Source of the DNA: an uncultured Clostridia bacterium
GTDB lineage: Bacteria; Bacillota; Clostridia; Oscillospirales; Ruminococcaceae
Assembly: GCA_947629945.1 (NCBI GenBank)
Contig: CANRFR010000001.1
Location: forward strand, 1 to 64,000
DNA: 64,000 nt
Direction: 5' to 3'
Of this stretch, positions 47,359-55,916 are shown piece after piece. Under the pieces are notes generated by a model. The model saw nothing but the letters and a program-made list of their open reading frames with translations. It made no database searches and was not told the DNA's origin. Each line of letters opens with the position of its first letter. Within the stretch, counting starts at the first letter, position 1. The position numbers and the translations under genes are program-made.

Positions 47359-47370
47359 GTAAACGTTTAC
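47359..47370. promoter_or_regulatory. Palindromic operator GTAAACGTTTAC, copy 2
   Basis: Same 12-bp palindrome with the same 19-nt spacing to -35. Confidence 0.65.
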
Positions 47371-47389
47371 TCTTTTTTTTGAATCTCTA

Positions 47390-47418
47390 TTGACTTAAAA
47401 TGAAAGTTATGTTAAAAT
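47390..47418 (+). promoter_or_regulatory. Promoter of mannanase gene 2
   Basis: TTGACT - 17 bp - TAAAAT. Confidence 0.75.
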
Positions 47419-47497
47419 AAATTAACAGCTAAGATTTAGGTTAGTTGTAAAAGACTATTGAAGATGTGTTTAAGTGATTAAAAAGGAGGAAATTTCA

Positions 47498-50400
47498 GTG
47501 GCTACTACTAAATTTATGAAACGGTTGATATCCGGAACAGTGGCGGCGGTCGTTGTTGCAGGCTCGATCCCGCTGGTAAACCGTCTTTCTTCCGCGCAGT
47601 CTTATCCCGAGGGATTTGTATATGCGGATAACGGAAAGTTTATGTGCGACGGTGCGCCTTATTATTACGGAGGAACCAACTGTTACTATTTGACTTATAA
47701 GTCCGACAGCGAAGTCAAGAACGTTTTTGATAACGCTCAGGATATGGGACTTAAAGTAATAAGAGTTTGGGGCAACCTTGATGTCGGAAGAAAAACCGGC
47801 ACGACCGATAAAGACGGTCATCAAGTATTTGAGGGCAATAACGACGGCGACGGTCAAAAGGACGGTATCTATTTCCAGTATTGGGATGACGTCGCAGACA
47901 GACCCGTTGTAAACGAAGAGGCGGACGGTCTTCGCAAACTGGACTACGTAATTAAAGAAGCCGAGAAGCACGATATGAAGCTCATCATAACGTTCACCAA
48001 CTATTGGGAAGCTTTCGGCGGTATGGGTCAGTACGTAAAATGGCTTCAGATGAAAGACGGCAAGTCCGTATCAAACGGCAAGGTTCAACCCAATGATGTT
48101 TGCCAGTTCTATACCAACGAGACGATAAAGGGTTGGTATAAGGATTATGTTAAAACACTCCTTAATCACGAAAATTATTATACTAAAACAGCGCTTAAAG
48201 ATTCTCCCGCCGTATTCGCTTGGGAGCTTTCCAACGAACCGCGCTGCCCCGCTGACGCGCATTGCGAGGACGATATACTTTATAACTGGGCAAAGGAAAT
48301 GAGCGCGTACGTTAAATCGCTCGATCCCAACCATATGGTATCCGTCGGCGACGAGGGCTTCTACAATTTGAGCGGCAACGAGATAAACTCCAACAAGCTT
48401 CCGAATTATCCTTACAGCGGTTACGAGGGCGCTGACTTCGACAAGCTGATGTCTCTTAAAACCGTAGACTTCGGTACTCCGCATATGTACGTTGACCAGT
48501 GGGGTTTGAAGTTCGGCGACAGCGGCGACGACGATACTCAGTGGATAAAGCGCCACGCTGAGACCACTCAGAAATACAAAAAGCCCGTTATCTTTGAGGA
48601 ATTCGGACTTACCGATAAGACCAAGCGCGACGCTACATATCAGAAGTGGATGGATATTGTTACCGGAGACACTTTCGACGGCATTGAATATCAGGGCTTC
48701 AACTATTGGATGATAGCTTCTTATCTTGACGACGGTTCACTCTATCAGGATTATGACGGCTATACCGTTTACGGTCCCAAGGGCGCGGTTACGGACAGCA
48801 CAAGAACGCTTCTTATGGAGGCGGCTGCTGAGATGACGAAGAAAAACATCGTAAATTTCACCGACAAATCCGAATACGATTACGATCGTTCGGCGGGACA
48901 AGATGTTACAATTAAGGTGACAGTTCAGGAGGGCAGCATAGACGGAGTGGAGTTTAACGGCAAAAAACTTTCTAGCTCCGATTATACCAAGAGCGGCAAC
49001 ACGATAAAGATCAAGAACTCGTTCCTGAAGAAGCAAGAGCTTGGTATGTATTCCGCGAAGATTTTGATGACTGCGGGCAACTCTCCGAAGTTCACCGTAA
49101 GAACAACGGACAGCACGCTCGAAATGCCCGAAATCAACCCGACCGATGTTTCGATTGACGTAAATCCCAAGATCTGCAGCGATGTTTCCATTAGTATGGA
49201 TAAGAAAACAAGCGAGTTCAGAGGACTTATATACAACGGCACAAAGCTTACCGAAAACACCGATTACACTGTTGACGGTGATGTAGTTAAGATCAACGCG
49301 TCGTTCCTCAAGACTCTTGAAGCGGGCGCAGTTGAGATAACGTTTGATTTCTATGAGGGCGAAGATCGTATCTTGAATATCGCCGTATCCGACAGCACAG
49401 GCGCAGACGAACTTGACACCTTTGAGCAGTACGACAGCGACGACGATCTTTGGAACGCATATTCCAAGAACGAGGGCGGCAACGATGTAGGCTTGAAGCT
49501 CGTTACCGAGAACGGCAGCAAGAAGCTTGCGTTCACTTATAACGTTGGTGGTTCCAACAATTACTGCGGCGTAAACCATCCTATGGCAGTTAAAGATTTG
49601 AGTTCGTTTGACGGCATCGAGTTTGAAATCGAGGGCAACGGCTCCGGCAACAGCTTTACGCTCCAGCTTAGAGACGCTAACGACGCGTACTTTGAGAAAG
49701 AGATTAAAGTAGACTTTACAGGCGTTAAGAAAATCCAAGTTCCGTTCAGCGAGTTCGTTTCTCCGAGCTGGGACACCAATGCGGGCGAACTTGATGTTAC
49801 TAAGATTAACCAGTTCTCTTTCTACGCAGGCAAGGGCACAGGTGAAACCACCACAGGTACCTACTATATTGATGAGGTTATGGGATACTACGGTGTTCCG
49901 ATTGTTGACCCGTATATTGTAAATAAGACCGGAACCTATGACGGCACAAATCCCGTAAGAGTTGATCTTGTTCTTAATGGAAAATATGTAGATTCTGTTT
50001 CCTACAACGGCAAAGAACTCACCGGCAGCGTTGATTATTCTGTAAACGGCGGTCAGGCTATTATGAGCGACAAACTGCTGTCTACACTGGGTAACGGTAA
50101 TCACGAGTTCGTATTTAAGTTCAGCAACGGTAAAGAAGATACGTTTACGCTCACCGTTAAGAAGGGCGAAGACGTTCATACTCACAGCTACACTTCCAAG
50201 GTAACTAAGGCTGCTACTTGCACAGAAAAGGGCATTGAGACTTTCACTTGCTCTTGCGGCGATACCTATACCAAGGAAATTCCTTCGCTCGGTCATAAGT
50301 GGACATTTGTAAATAAGGTTGAGCCGACCGAGACAGAACAGGGCTACTCCGTATACAAGTGCGAAAATTGCGGCGAAACCAAGAAAGACGATTTCACGGC

Positions 50401-51448
50401 TCCTACAGGGCACACTCACAACTACACTTCCGAAATCACTAAGAACGCGACCTGCACGACAGACGGCGTTATCACCTATACTTGCTCTTGCGGCGAAACC
50501 TATACCGAAACTATCCACGCAACAGGTCATACCGAAAGCGATTGGATAATCGACAAGGCAGCAACAACCGAGGAAAGCGGTTCTAAGCACACCGAGTGCA
50601 CGGTTTGCGGCGCTGTTCTCAAGACAGAGATCATCGACAAGCTTCCCGAGGAAGATGAGACCAGCGTTAATTTCTTCAAGGGCAACGCGACTTGCGGCTC
50701 TTGGAGTCAGGCAGTATCCTTTGACGTTAAGAAAAACGGCGGCAGCTTCGATCCGTCCATATTCAAGAAAGACGGTTATGTTTACGTTGAGTACGCTGCG
50801 GGCGGCGGCAATATGGAAATAATTCTGCAAAGCTGGTCAGGCGCAGCAGGTTGGGCGCGCGTAGCACCGTGTGATACGGGCGACGTAAATGGTCACAAGT
50901 TCGCTAAGTTCAGCTATGACGATATGGTAAGCGCATTCGGTTCTTCCGACTTCACAGGCAAACTTGACAAGTTCTATCTTGCGGCTGCGGAATATGGTAT
51001 CTCCGTATACAGCGCAAGCTATGTAAGCGGCAACAATTCCGGCGATAACGATGATGACGATGACGACAACAACGAAAGCGATCCTTACGTATCCGCTTTC
51101 TGGGGCGAGGCTTCTTGCGGCTCATGGGGTCAGGCTGTAAGCGTTGACACAGCAAAGAACGGCGGCAGCTTCAGCGCGGATTCCATCACGGACAACAGCT
51201 ACTTCTATGTAGAGTACACAGGTTCCGATGTTGAGCTTATCCTCCAGAGCTGGTCCGGCGGCGAGAACTGGGCTAAGGTACAGGCGTTCACCACAGGTAC
51301 CGCTAACGGTCACAATTTCGCTAAGTTCAGCTACAAGGATATAGTAAACGCGTTCGGTTCTGATTTCGGCAAACTCGACAGAATCTATGTTGGCGCGAAA
51401 GACGGCGGTATCACGGTTTATTCCGTTTGCTGCTGCTATCCGAGATAA
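47498..51448 (+). CDS. Secreted GH5 (subfamily 7-like) beta-mannanase paralog with different C-terminal modules (CxxC modules + two CBM-like domains)
   Basis: GTG start after aaaggagg; same GH5/X2/CBM core as 42929..47038; C-terminal twin GSWSQAVSFDVKKNGGSF / GSWGQAVSVDTAKNGGSF modules. Confidence 0.88.
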   Translation: MATTKFMKRLISGTVAAVVVAGSIPLVNRLSSAQSYPEGFVYADNGKFMCDGAPYYYGGTNCYYLTYKSDSEVKNVFDNAQDMGLKVIRVWGNLDVGRKTGTTDKDGHQVFEGNNDGDGQKDGIYFQYWDDVADRPVVNEEADGLRKLDYVIKEAEKHDMKLIITFTNYWEAFGGMGQYVKWLQMKDGKSVSNGKVQPNDVCQFYTNETIKGWYKDYVKTLLNHENYYTKTALKDSPAVFAWELSNEPRCPADAHCEDDILYNWAKEMSAYVKSLDPNHMVSVGDEGFYNLSGNEINSNKLPNYPYSGYEGADFDKLMSLKTVDFGTPHMYVDQWGLKFGDSGDDDTQWIKRHAETTQKYKKPVIFEEFGLTDKTKRDATYQKWMDIVTGDTFDGIEYQGFNYWMIASYLDDGSLYQDYDGYTVYGPKGAVTDSTRTLLMEAAAEMTKKNIVNFTDKSEYDYDRSAGQDVTIKVTVQEGSIDGVEFNGKKLSSSDYTKSGNTIKIKNSFLKKQELGMYSAKILMTAGNSPKFTVRTTDSTLEMPEINPTDVSIDVNPKICSDVSISMDKKTSEFRGLIYNGTKLTENTDYTVDGDVVKINASFLKTLEAGAVEITFDFYEGEDRILNIAVSDSTGADELDTFEQYDSDDDLWNAYSKNEGGNDVGLKLVTENGSKKLAFTYNVGGSNNYCGVNHPMAVKDLSSFDGIEFEIEGNGSGNSFTLQLRDANDAYFEKEIKVDFTGVKKIQVPFSEFVSPSWDTNAGELDVTKINQFSFYAGKGTGETTTGTYYIDEVMGYYGVPIVDPYIVNKTGTYDGTNPVRVDLVLNGKYVDSVSYNGKELTGSVDYSVNGGQAIMSDKLLSTLGNGNHEFVFKFSNGKEDTFTLTVKKGEDVHTHSYTSKVTKAATCTEKGIETFTCSCGDTYTKEIPSLGHKWTFVNKVEPTETEQGYSVYKCENCGETKKDDFTAPTGHTHNYTSEITKNATCTTDGVITYTCSCGETYTETIHATGHTESDWIIDKAATTEESGSKHTECTVCGAVLKTEIIDKLPEEDETSVNFFKGNATCGSWSQAVSFDVKKNGGSFDPSIFKKDGYVYVEYAAGGGNMEIILQSWSGAAGWARVAPCDTGDVNGHKFAKFSYDDMVSAFGSSDFTGKLDKFYLAAAEYGISVYSASYVSGNNSGDNDDDDDDNNESDPYVSAFWGEASCGSWGQAVSVDTAKNGGSFSADSITDNSYFYVEYTGSDVELILQSWSGGENWAKVQAFTTGTANGHNFAKFSYKDIVNAFGSDFGKLDRIYVGAKDGGITVYSVCCCYPR

Positions 51449-51462
51449 TTTCATAACTCCTA

Positions 51463-51512
51463 AATAAAAAACCGGCGCGGGGGCATAAGCTCCCGCGCTT
51501 CGGTTTTTTGTT
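51463..51512. terminator. Bidirectional terminator between convergent genes
   Basis: aaaaaaccggcgcgggggcataagctcccgcgcttcggtttttt. Confidence 0.85.
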
Positions 51513-51534
51513 GATTTTCATAACGCGAAATCTC

Positions 51535-52068
51535 TCACGTAACGAGCTTGATCCGCTTTTCGGCGCGTCCGCCCAAATGACTTGCGTAAAGACTTCGGTA
51601 TTCCTCAAACGTTACGGGCTTGCCCGCAGTCAGCACTTCCAGATTTGTAAAGAAAACGTGCGCGGTAAAGCCCGCGGGCTTCATACCGTTTCTAAGGTAG
51701 AACTCGCGGCGTTTTTGGCGGGCTTCGAGGTTTTTGCAAGGTACGTCTACCGATTCTATCTCAAGAATAAAGCGGCTGTCCGAGTACTTTTTCATAAGCG
51801 CATTAAGCGCTTTCGAGCCTACTCCCTTGCCTCGAAGCTTCGGGGACACCGCGAAATAATCCAACATAACGACATCGTCGTGCTTTACGACGAAAGCCAG
51901 TCCCGCGAATTTGCCGTCGTTCGTTTTAATGGCGAAAAGTTCCGCCTCGCCCTTTTCGCGCTGCTTCAGAATAAATCGAAACGGCTTGCGCTCGACGCGC
52001 GGGAATGCGGCTCGGTACAGCCGTTTTATCTTGACAAGCGTTTCGTTGTCGGGATTTACAAGTTTCAT
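51535..52068 (-). CDS. GNAT-family N-acetyltransferase
   Basis: VMLDYFAVSPKLRGKGVGSKALNALMKKY. Confidence 0.88.
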   Translation of the reverse strand: MKLVNPDNETLVKIKRLYRAAFPRVERKPFRFILKQREKGEAELFAIKTNDGKFAGLAFVVKHDDVVMLDYFAVSPKLRGKGVGSKALNALMKKYSDSRFILEIESVDVPCKNLEARQKRREFYLRNGMKPAGFTAHVFFTNLEVLTAGKPVTFEEYRSLYASHLGGRAEKRIKLVT

Positions 52069-52261
52069 AATATACCTCGTTAAAATCAAGTTTCTTGCAT
52101 TTATACTATTATAGCATTATCTCTGCTGTTTGTCAACAGAGGAGATATTTTGAAACTTTGTTGTTTGGGGTTGAATGGGCAGTTTGACAAAGATATATGT
52201 TATATTTTCCAAATAATGAAACAATATTTTGTTAATGTTTCACAAAAATTAACTAATTGGC

Positions 52262-52290
52262 TTGACAAACCGTCAAAAATGCTATATAAT
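52262..52290 (+). promoter_or_regulatory. Consensus promoter for PAP2-GntR-ABC operon
   Basis: TTGACA - 17 bp - TATAAT. Confidence 0.88.
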
Positions 52291-52332
52291 TGTACTAGTA
52301 ATAATAGCACAATTGGAATCAAGAGGTGAAAA

Positions 52333-52902
52333 ATGGAACTTATCCAAAAGGTGGATCTAAACATTTTAAATTGGATACAGACACATTTGAAATGCGTTTT
52401 TTTGGACGTTATAATGCCCGCGTTAAGCGCGTTGTGCGACAACGGAGAGATTTGGCTGGCGTGCGGTTTGGGTTTGATAATTTTGAGAAAATACCGAAAA
52501 CAGGGTATTCTTATGGCAGTGAGCATTATGGTGTGCGTTATCATCGGCAATCTGGTTTTGAAGCAAGCCGCAGCAAGACCGCGCCCGTGTTGGATAAACG
52601 AAAGCGTTCCATTGCTGATTGAAAGCCCGTCGGATTATTCGTTCCCGTCGGGACATACGCTTATTTCTGCGGCGGGCGCCGTCTCGGTGTTTATGGCAAA
52701 CCGCAAATTCGGGTGGGCAGCGTTTCCGTTGGCGGCTTTGATAGCGTTTTCGCGGCTGTATCTTTACGTTCATTTTCCGTCCGACGTGCTTGTCGGGGCG
52801 GCGATCGGTACGTTTGTGACGATCGTAATATTTAAATTCGGAGGTAAACTTTACGATCATATCTTGGAAGAATTCAACAAACTGCGAAAGGAGCTGCAAT
52901 GA
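52333..52902 (+). CDS. PAP2-family phosphatase (undecaprenyl-diphosphatase-like)
   Basis: KQAAARPRPCW; SYSFPSGHT-like DYSFPSGHTLISAAG; SRLYLYVHFPSDVLVG. Confidence 0.92.
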   Translation: MELIQKVDLNILNWIQTHLKCVFLDVIMPALSALCDNGEIWLACGLGLIILRKYRKQGILMAVSIMVCVIIGNLVLKQAAARPRPCWINESVPLLIESPSDYSFPSGHTLISAAGAVSVFMANRKFGWAAFPLAALIAFSRLYLYVHFPSDVLVGAAIGTFVTIVIFKFGGKLYDHILEEFNKLRKELQ

Positions 52903-53258
52903 TAAGTATAGATGTTACGGGCAGAACGCCTATCTACGAGCAGATCTACCGCGCGGTGTGCGGAGAGATAGCACGCGGCGTTCTTAAAGAAAACGACAGG
53001 ATCACCGCCTCGCGGACTTTGGCGCAGCAGCTCGGCTTAAACCCGAACACGGTCGCGAAAGCCTATCAAATGCTGGAGCGCGACGGGATAATCTACACTG
53101 TGTCGGGACGCGGCAGCTTTGTGGCGGCGGCTGACGGCAAGGCGAATTCCGCTTTAACAAAGGATTTTGAGGAAAAAGCGCGTGAAGCGCTGAAAGCGGG
53201 AGCTTCGGCGGAGACGCTTATCGGCATCATAGAACGCTTGAAAGGAGAACTGCAATGA
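52899..53258 (+). CDS. GntR-family (YtrA-like) regulator
   Basis: GRTPIYEQIYRAVCGEIARGVLKENDRITASRTLAQQLGLNPNTVAKAYQMLERDGII. Confidence 0.93.
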   Translation: MISIDVTGRTPIYEQIYRAVCGEIARGVLKENDRITASRTLAQQLGLNPNTVAKAYQMLERDGIIYTVSGRGSFVAAADGKANSALTKDFEEKAREALKAGASAETLIGIIERLKGELQ

Positions 53259-54193
53259 TCGAGATCAACAACGCGAGTATGATATTCGCGAAAAAGGGCT
53301 TGGGAAAAGCCGAACCAAACGACGGATTTAAAGCTCTCGACAACATATCGCTCACTATTCCGGACGGCTGCATTTACGGGTTTCTCGGCTCCAACGGCGC
53401 GGGAAAATCGACGCTGCTGCGAATGATGTGCGGTGTTTACAGAACGGAGCAGGGCAGCGTAAAGATAGACGGCGAGGACGTTTTCGACAACCCTGTCGCG
53501 AAAGCGAAGATATTCTTCGTAAACGACGAGACTGTTCAGTTTACTAAATTCACTTTGGACGGCTTGGCAAGATACTACGCGAGTTATTTCGACAGCTTTT
53601 CCTACGCGACTTACGACCGCTTGGTAACAAAGCTGCAATTGCCGCGCAAAAAGCGTATGAGCGAGTTCTCGAAAGGTATGAAGCGGCAGGCGGTCGTGAT
53701 AATAGGACTGGCGTGCAACACCAAATATCTGCTGTTGGACGAAGCGTTCGACGGTCTCGACCCCGCGATGAGAAAATTCATCAAGCAAATAATCGTAAAC
53801 GAGCTTATCGACCGTCAGGCGACGATGGTGGTGTCATCGCACAATATTGTGGAGATAAACGAGCTGTGCGACCGCGCTATGCTGATACATCAAGGTCAGA
53901 TGATATTTGCTGATGAAATCGACAACATCAAGAGCGGCTTCGGAAAAATTCAGCTTGCGAGGGGCAGCGGCGCGGTAACGGAAGCGGAAATGAAAGCCGC
54001 GGGACTTGCGGTTATGCAGTATTCCGTAATGGGCAGCGTGGCACAGGCGGTTGTGCGCGGTTCGAAGGAATGGATAACCGAGAAAATGGGTACGCTTAAC
54101 TGCGACATCAGCGAGTTCATTCCGCTGACTTTGGAAGAAATATTTATTTATGAATTGGAGGCGAGAGGCTATGGAGCAAATATCATCGGTTAA
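53255..54193 (+). CDS. ABC transporter ATP-binding protein
   Basis: GSNGAGKSTLLRMM; LLLDEAFDGLDP. Confidence 0.95.
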   Translation: MIEINNASMIFAKKGLGKAEPNDGFKALDNISLTIPDGCIYGFLGSNGAGKSTLLRMMCGVYRTEQGSVKIDGEDVFDNPVAKAKIFFVNDETVQFTKFTLDGLARYYASYFDSFSYATYDRLVTKLQLPRKKRMSEFSKGMKRQAVVIIGLACNTKYLLLDEAFDGLDPAMRKFIKQIIVNELIDRQATMVVSSHNIVEINELCDRAMLIHQGQMIFADEIDNIKSGFGKIQLARGSGAVTEAEMKAAGLAVMQYSVMGSVAQAVVRGSKEWITEKMGTLNCDISEFIPLTLEEIFIYELEARGYGANIIG

Positions 54194-55793
54194 AACTAAC
54201 TCAACAAACGGCTATAAGATAACATTTAAGAAAATCGCGCGTGCCGCCGCCGCGGAGGTTCGCGTTCACAAAAAACTCGCCATAATCACGTTCGTGCTGT
54301 ACGGCGTGGCGTTTCTGCTATTCGCGTTCAATGGGTATGTATTTGGACGACCGGATAAAGTTATTCCCGGCGATATCGACACCTACGGAACTTTTGAGCC
54401 TTCGGGCTGGGGTACGGCGTTCGCAGTGGGCGGCATTATCGTAAGCTTCTTTACGGCGCTGAACGTTTTCCGCGACGCAAATAATCAGCAGCTCTGCGAT
54501 GTGGCGATGGCTCTGCCGATAAAGGCTGTCGAGCGCTTTTTCTCGAAGCTGCTGTGCCTGTTTTATATCCAGACAGCGCCGCTTATCGTTTCTGTATTGG
54601 GCGGCAATGCCATAGCCATTCTGTTCGGCAGTATACAGTTTGACGGGTTCTTAAGACCGGATGTATCAACGACGTTGTTTTTGATGACTGTCGGTATGTT
54701 GGCGATGAGTTTGTACACGATGTCGATAGTGACGCTGTGCGCGTGCTGCTGCGGCGCAGTTGCCGAGAGCGCGTATTTCTCGATAATTCTGATGTTTATA
54801 ACGAACGCGCTGCCTATTGCTTTTGTCGATAACATAATGGCGCGAACCTCGGGCTTCTCGCATAATTACATCCTTTTTTCATCAAATAATATGGGTATCA
54901 ACGTGAAGTTCTGGGGCTTCTTGAGTCTTTTCGGCGGTGACGAGGAACAGGTACTGTTTCAGTGCGGTATAAGCTGTCTTATCTCGCTTGCCGTAATGTT
55001 TTCCGCGATATTCATTTACAAAAAGCGCGACGCGCGTACGGTCGGAAAGCCGATAGCAAGCCGCGTGTTCTTTGAGATAATTATGGCGGCAAGCTGTTTT
55101 ACCGTATTCATGCTGGGCGCTATGAGCGAGGGCGCGATGTGGGGCGTGCTGATAGCGGCAGTGGCGTATGTGATCGTAAATATCATAGTGACACGCGCAA
55201 AAATCAACTTTAAATCGTTCTTAATATGGTCGGGAAAGTTTTTGGCGACGCTGGCGGCTTTTACCGTGCTGATGGTTGCTACAGTTAAGACCGGCGCGTT
55301 CGGGTTTTACAAAACGCGTCCCGAAACCAAGTATCTGGAGGATGCGGTGTTTACGGTAAACATTTACGACTACTCTAACGACTATTTCCACGTTTACAAC
55401 AAGGAATTATGCTCCGGCGTTTTGACTGCCGAGCAGGCGGACGAGGTTATGAAGATATGCCAAAAGCACATTTCTCACGGCATTATGAACGTTAATCCCC
55501 TAAACGTTATATTCGATCAAAGAACCTCTGTCGTGTGCGTGGACGCTAACAGCGACAAATATTACACGCCTTGTCCTCGTCCGAGTTTCCAGTTCGACAA
55601 TCATTATGACAGTTCGCACTTTATCAGGTATAACGATGCTTTTTCGCTGAATTACTCGCAGCGCATTCGCGTCAGCCCAAAGGACGCTGCCGCGCTTCTT
55701 AAGGAGCTTAAAGACAGCGGTCTCTTTGATGATGTACTCAATGACGACGCATACGACGACAGCGCTTACCCGGAAACGGCGCTCCCCGTTTAA
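54171..55793 (+). CDS. ABC-2-type transporter permease
   Basis: Multiple TM; RBS ggaggcgag; overlaps ATPase 3' end. Confidence 0.85.
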   Translation: MEQISSVKTNSTNGYKITFKKIARAAAAEVRVHKKLAIITFVLYGVAFLLFAFNGYVFGRPDKVIPGDIDTYGTFEPSGWGTAFAVGGIIVSFFTALNVFRDANNQQLCDVAMALPIKAVERFFSKLLCLFYIQTAPLIVSVLGGNAIAILFGSIQFDGFLRPDVSTTLFLMTVGMLAMSLYTMSIVTLCACCCGAVAESAYFSIILMFITNALPIAFVDNIMARTSGFSHNYILFSSNNMGINVKFWGFLSLFGGDEEQVLFQCGISCLISLAVMFSAIFIYKKRDARTVGKPIASRVFFEIIMAASCFTVFMLGAMSEGAMWGVLIAAVAYVIVNIIVTRAKINFKSFLIWSGKFLATLAAFTVLMVATVKTGAFGFYKTRPETKYLEDAVFTVNIYDYSNDYFHVYNKELCSGVLTAEQADEVMKICQKHISHGIMNVNPLNVIFDQRTSVVCVDANSDKYYTPCPRPSFQFDNHYDSSHFIRYNDAFSLNYSQRIRVSPKDAAALLKELKDSGLFDDVLNDDAYDDSAYPETALPV

Positions 55794-55796
55794 ACT

Positions 55797-55835
55797 TATA
55801 AAAGGCTTTGCGTTAAAAGCGCGGAGCCTTTTCTC
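55797..55835 (+). terminator. Intrinsic terminator
   Basis: aaaaggctttgcgttaaaagcgcggagccttttct. Confidence 0.7.
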
Positions 55836-55864
55836 TTGACAGAACTCTTTCAAAGCTGTATAAT
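55836..55864 (+). promoter_or_regulatory. Promoter for clostripain-like gene
   Basis: TTGACA - 17 bp - TATAAT. Confidence 0.85.
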
Positions 55865-55916
55865 ATATAGGGAAGCCTTGATTTAATCAGCACTTCCATA
55901 GAAAGGAACAGTCGAT

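Noticed and set aside
48737-50830. 697-aa ORF on the minus strand opposite mannanase 2
   Set aside because: Antisense shadow ORF: the plus-strand ORF has a signal peptide, catalytic motifs, RBS and promoter; the minus ORF has no recognisable domain or RBS support.
42929-51448. Cellulosomal enzymes with dockerin
   Set aside because: No duplicated Ca-binding dockerin motif found in either protein.
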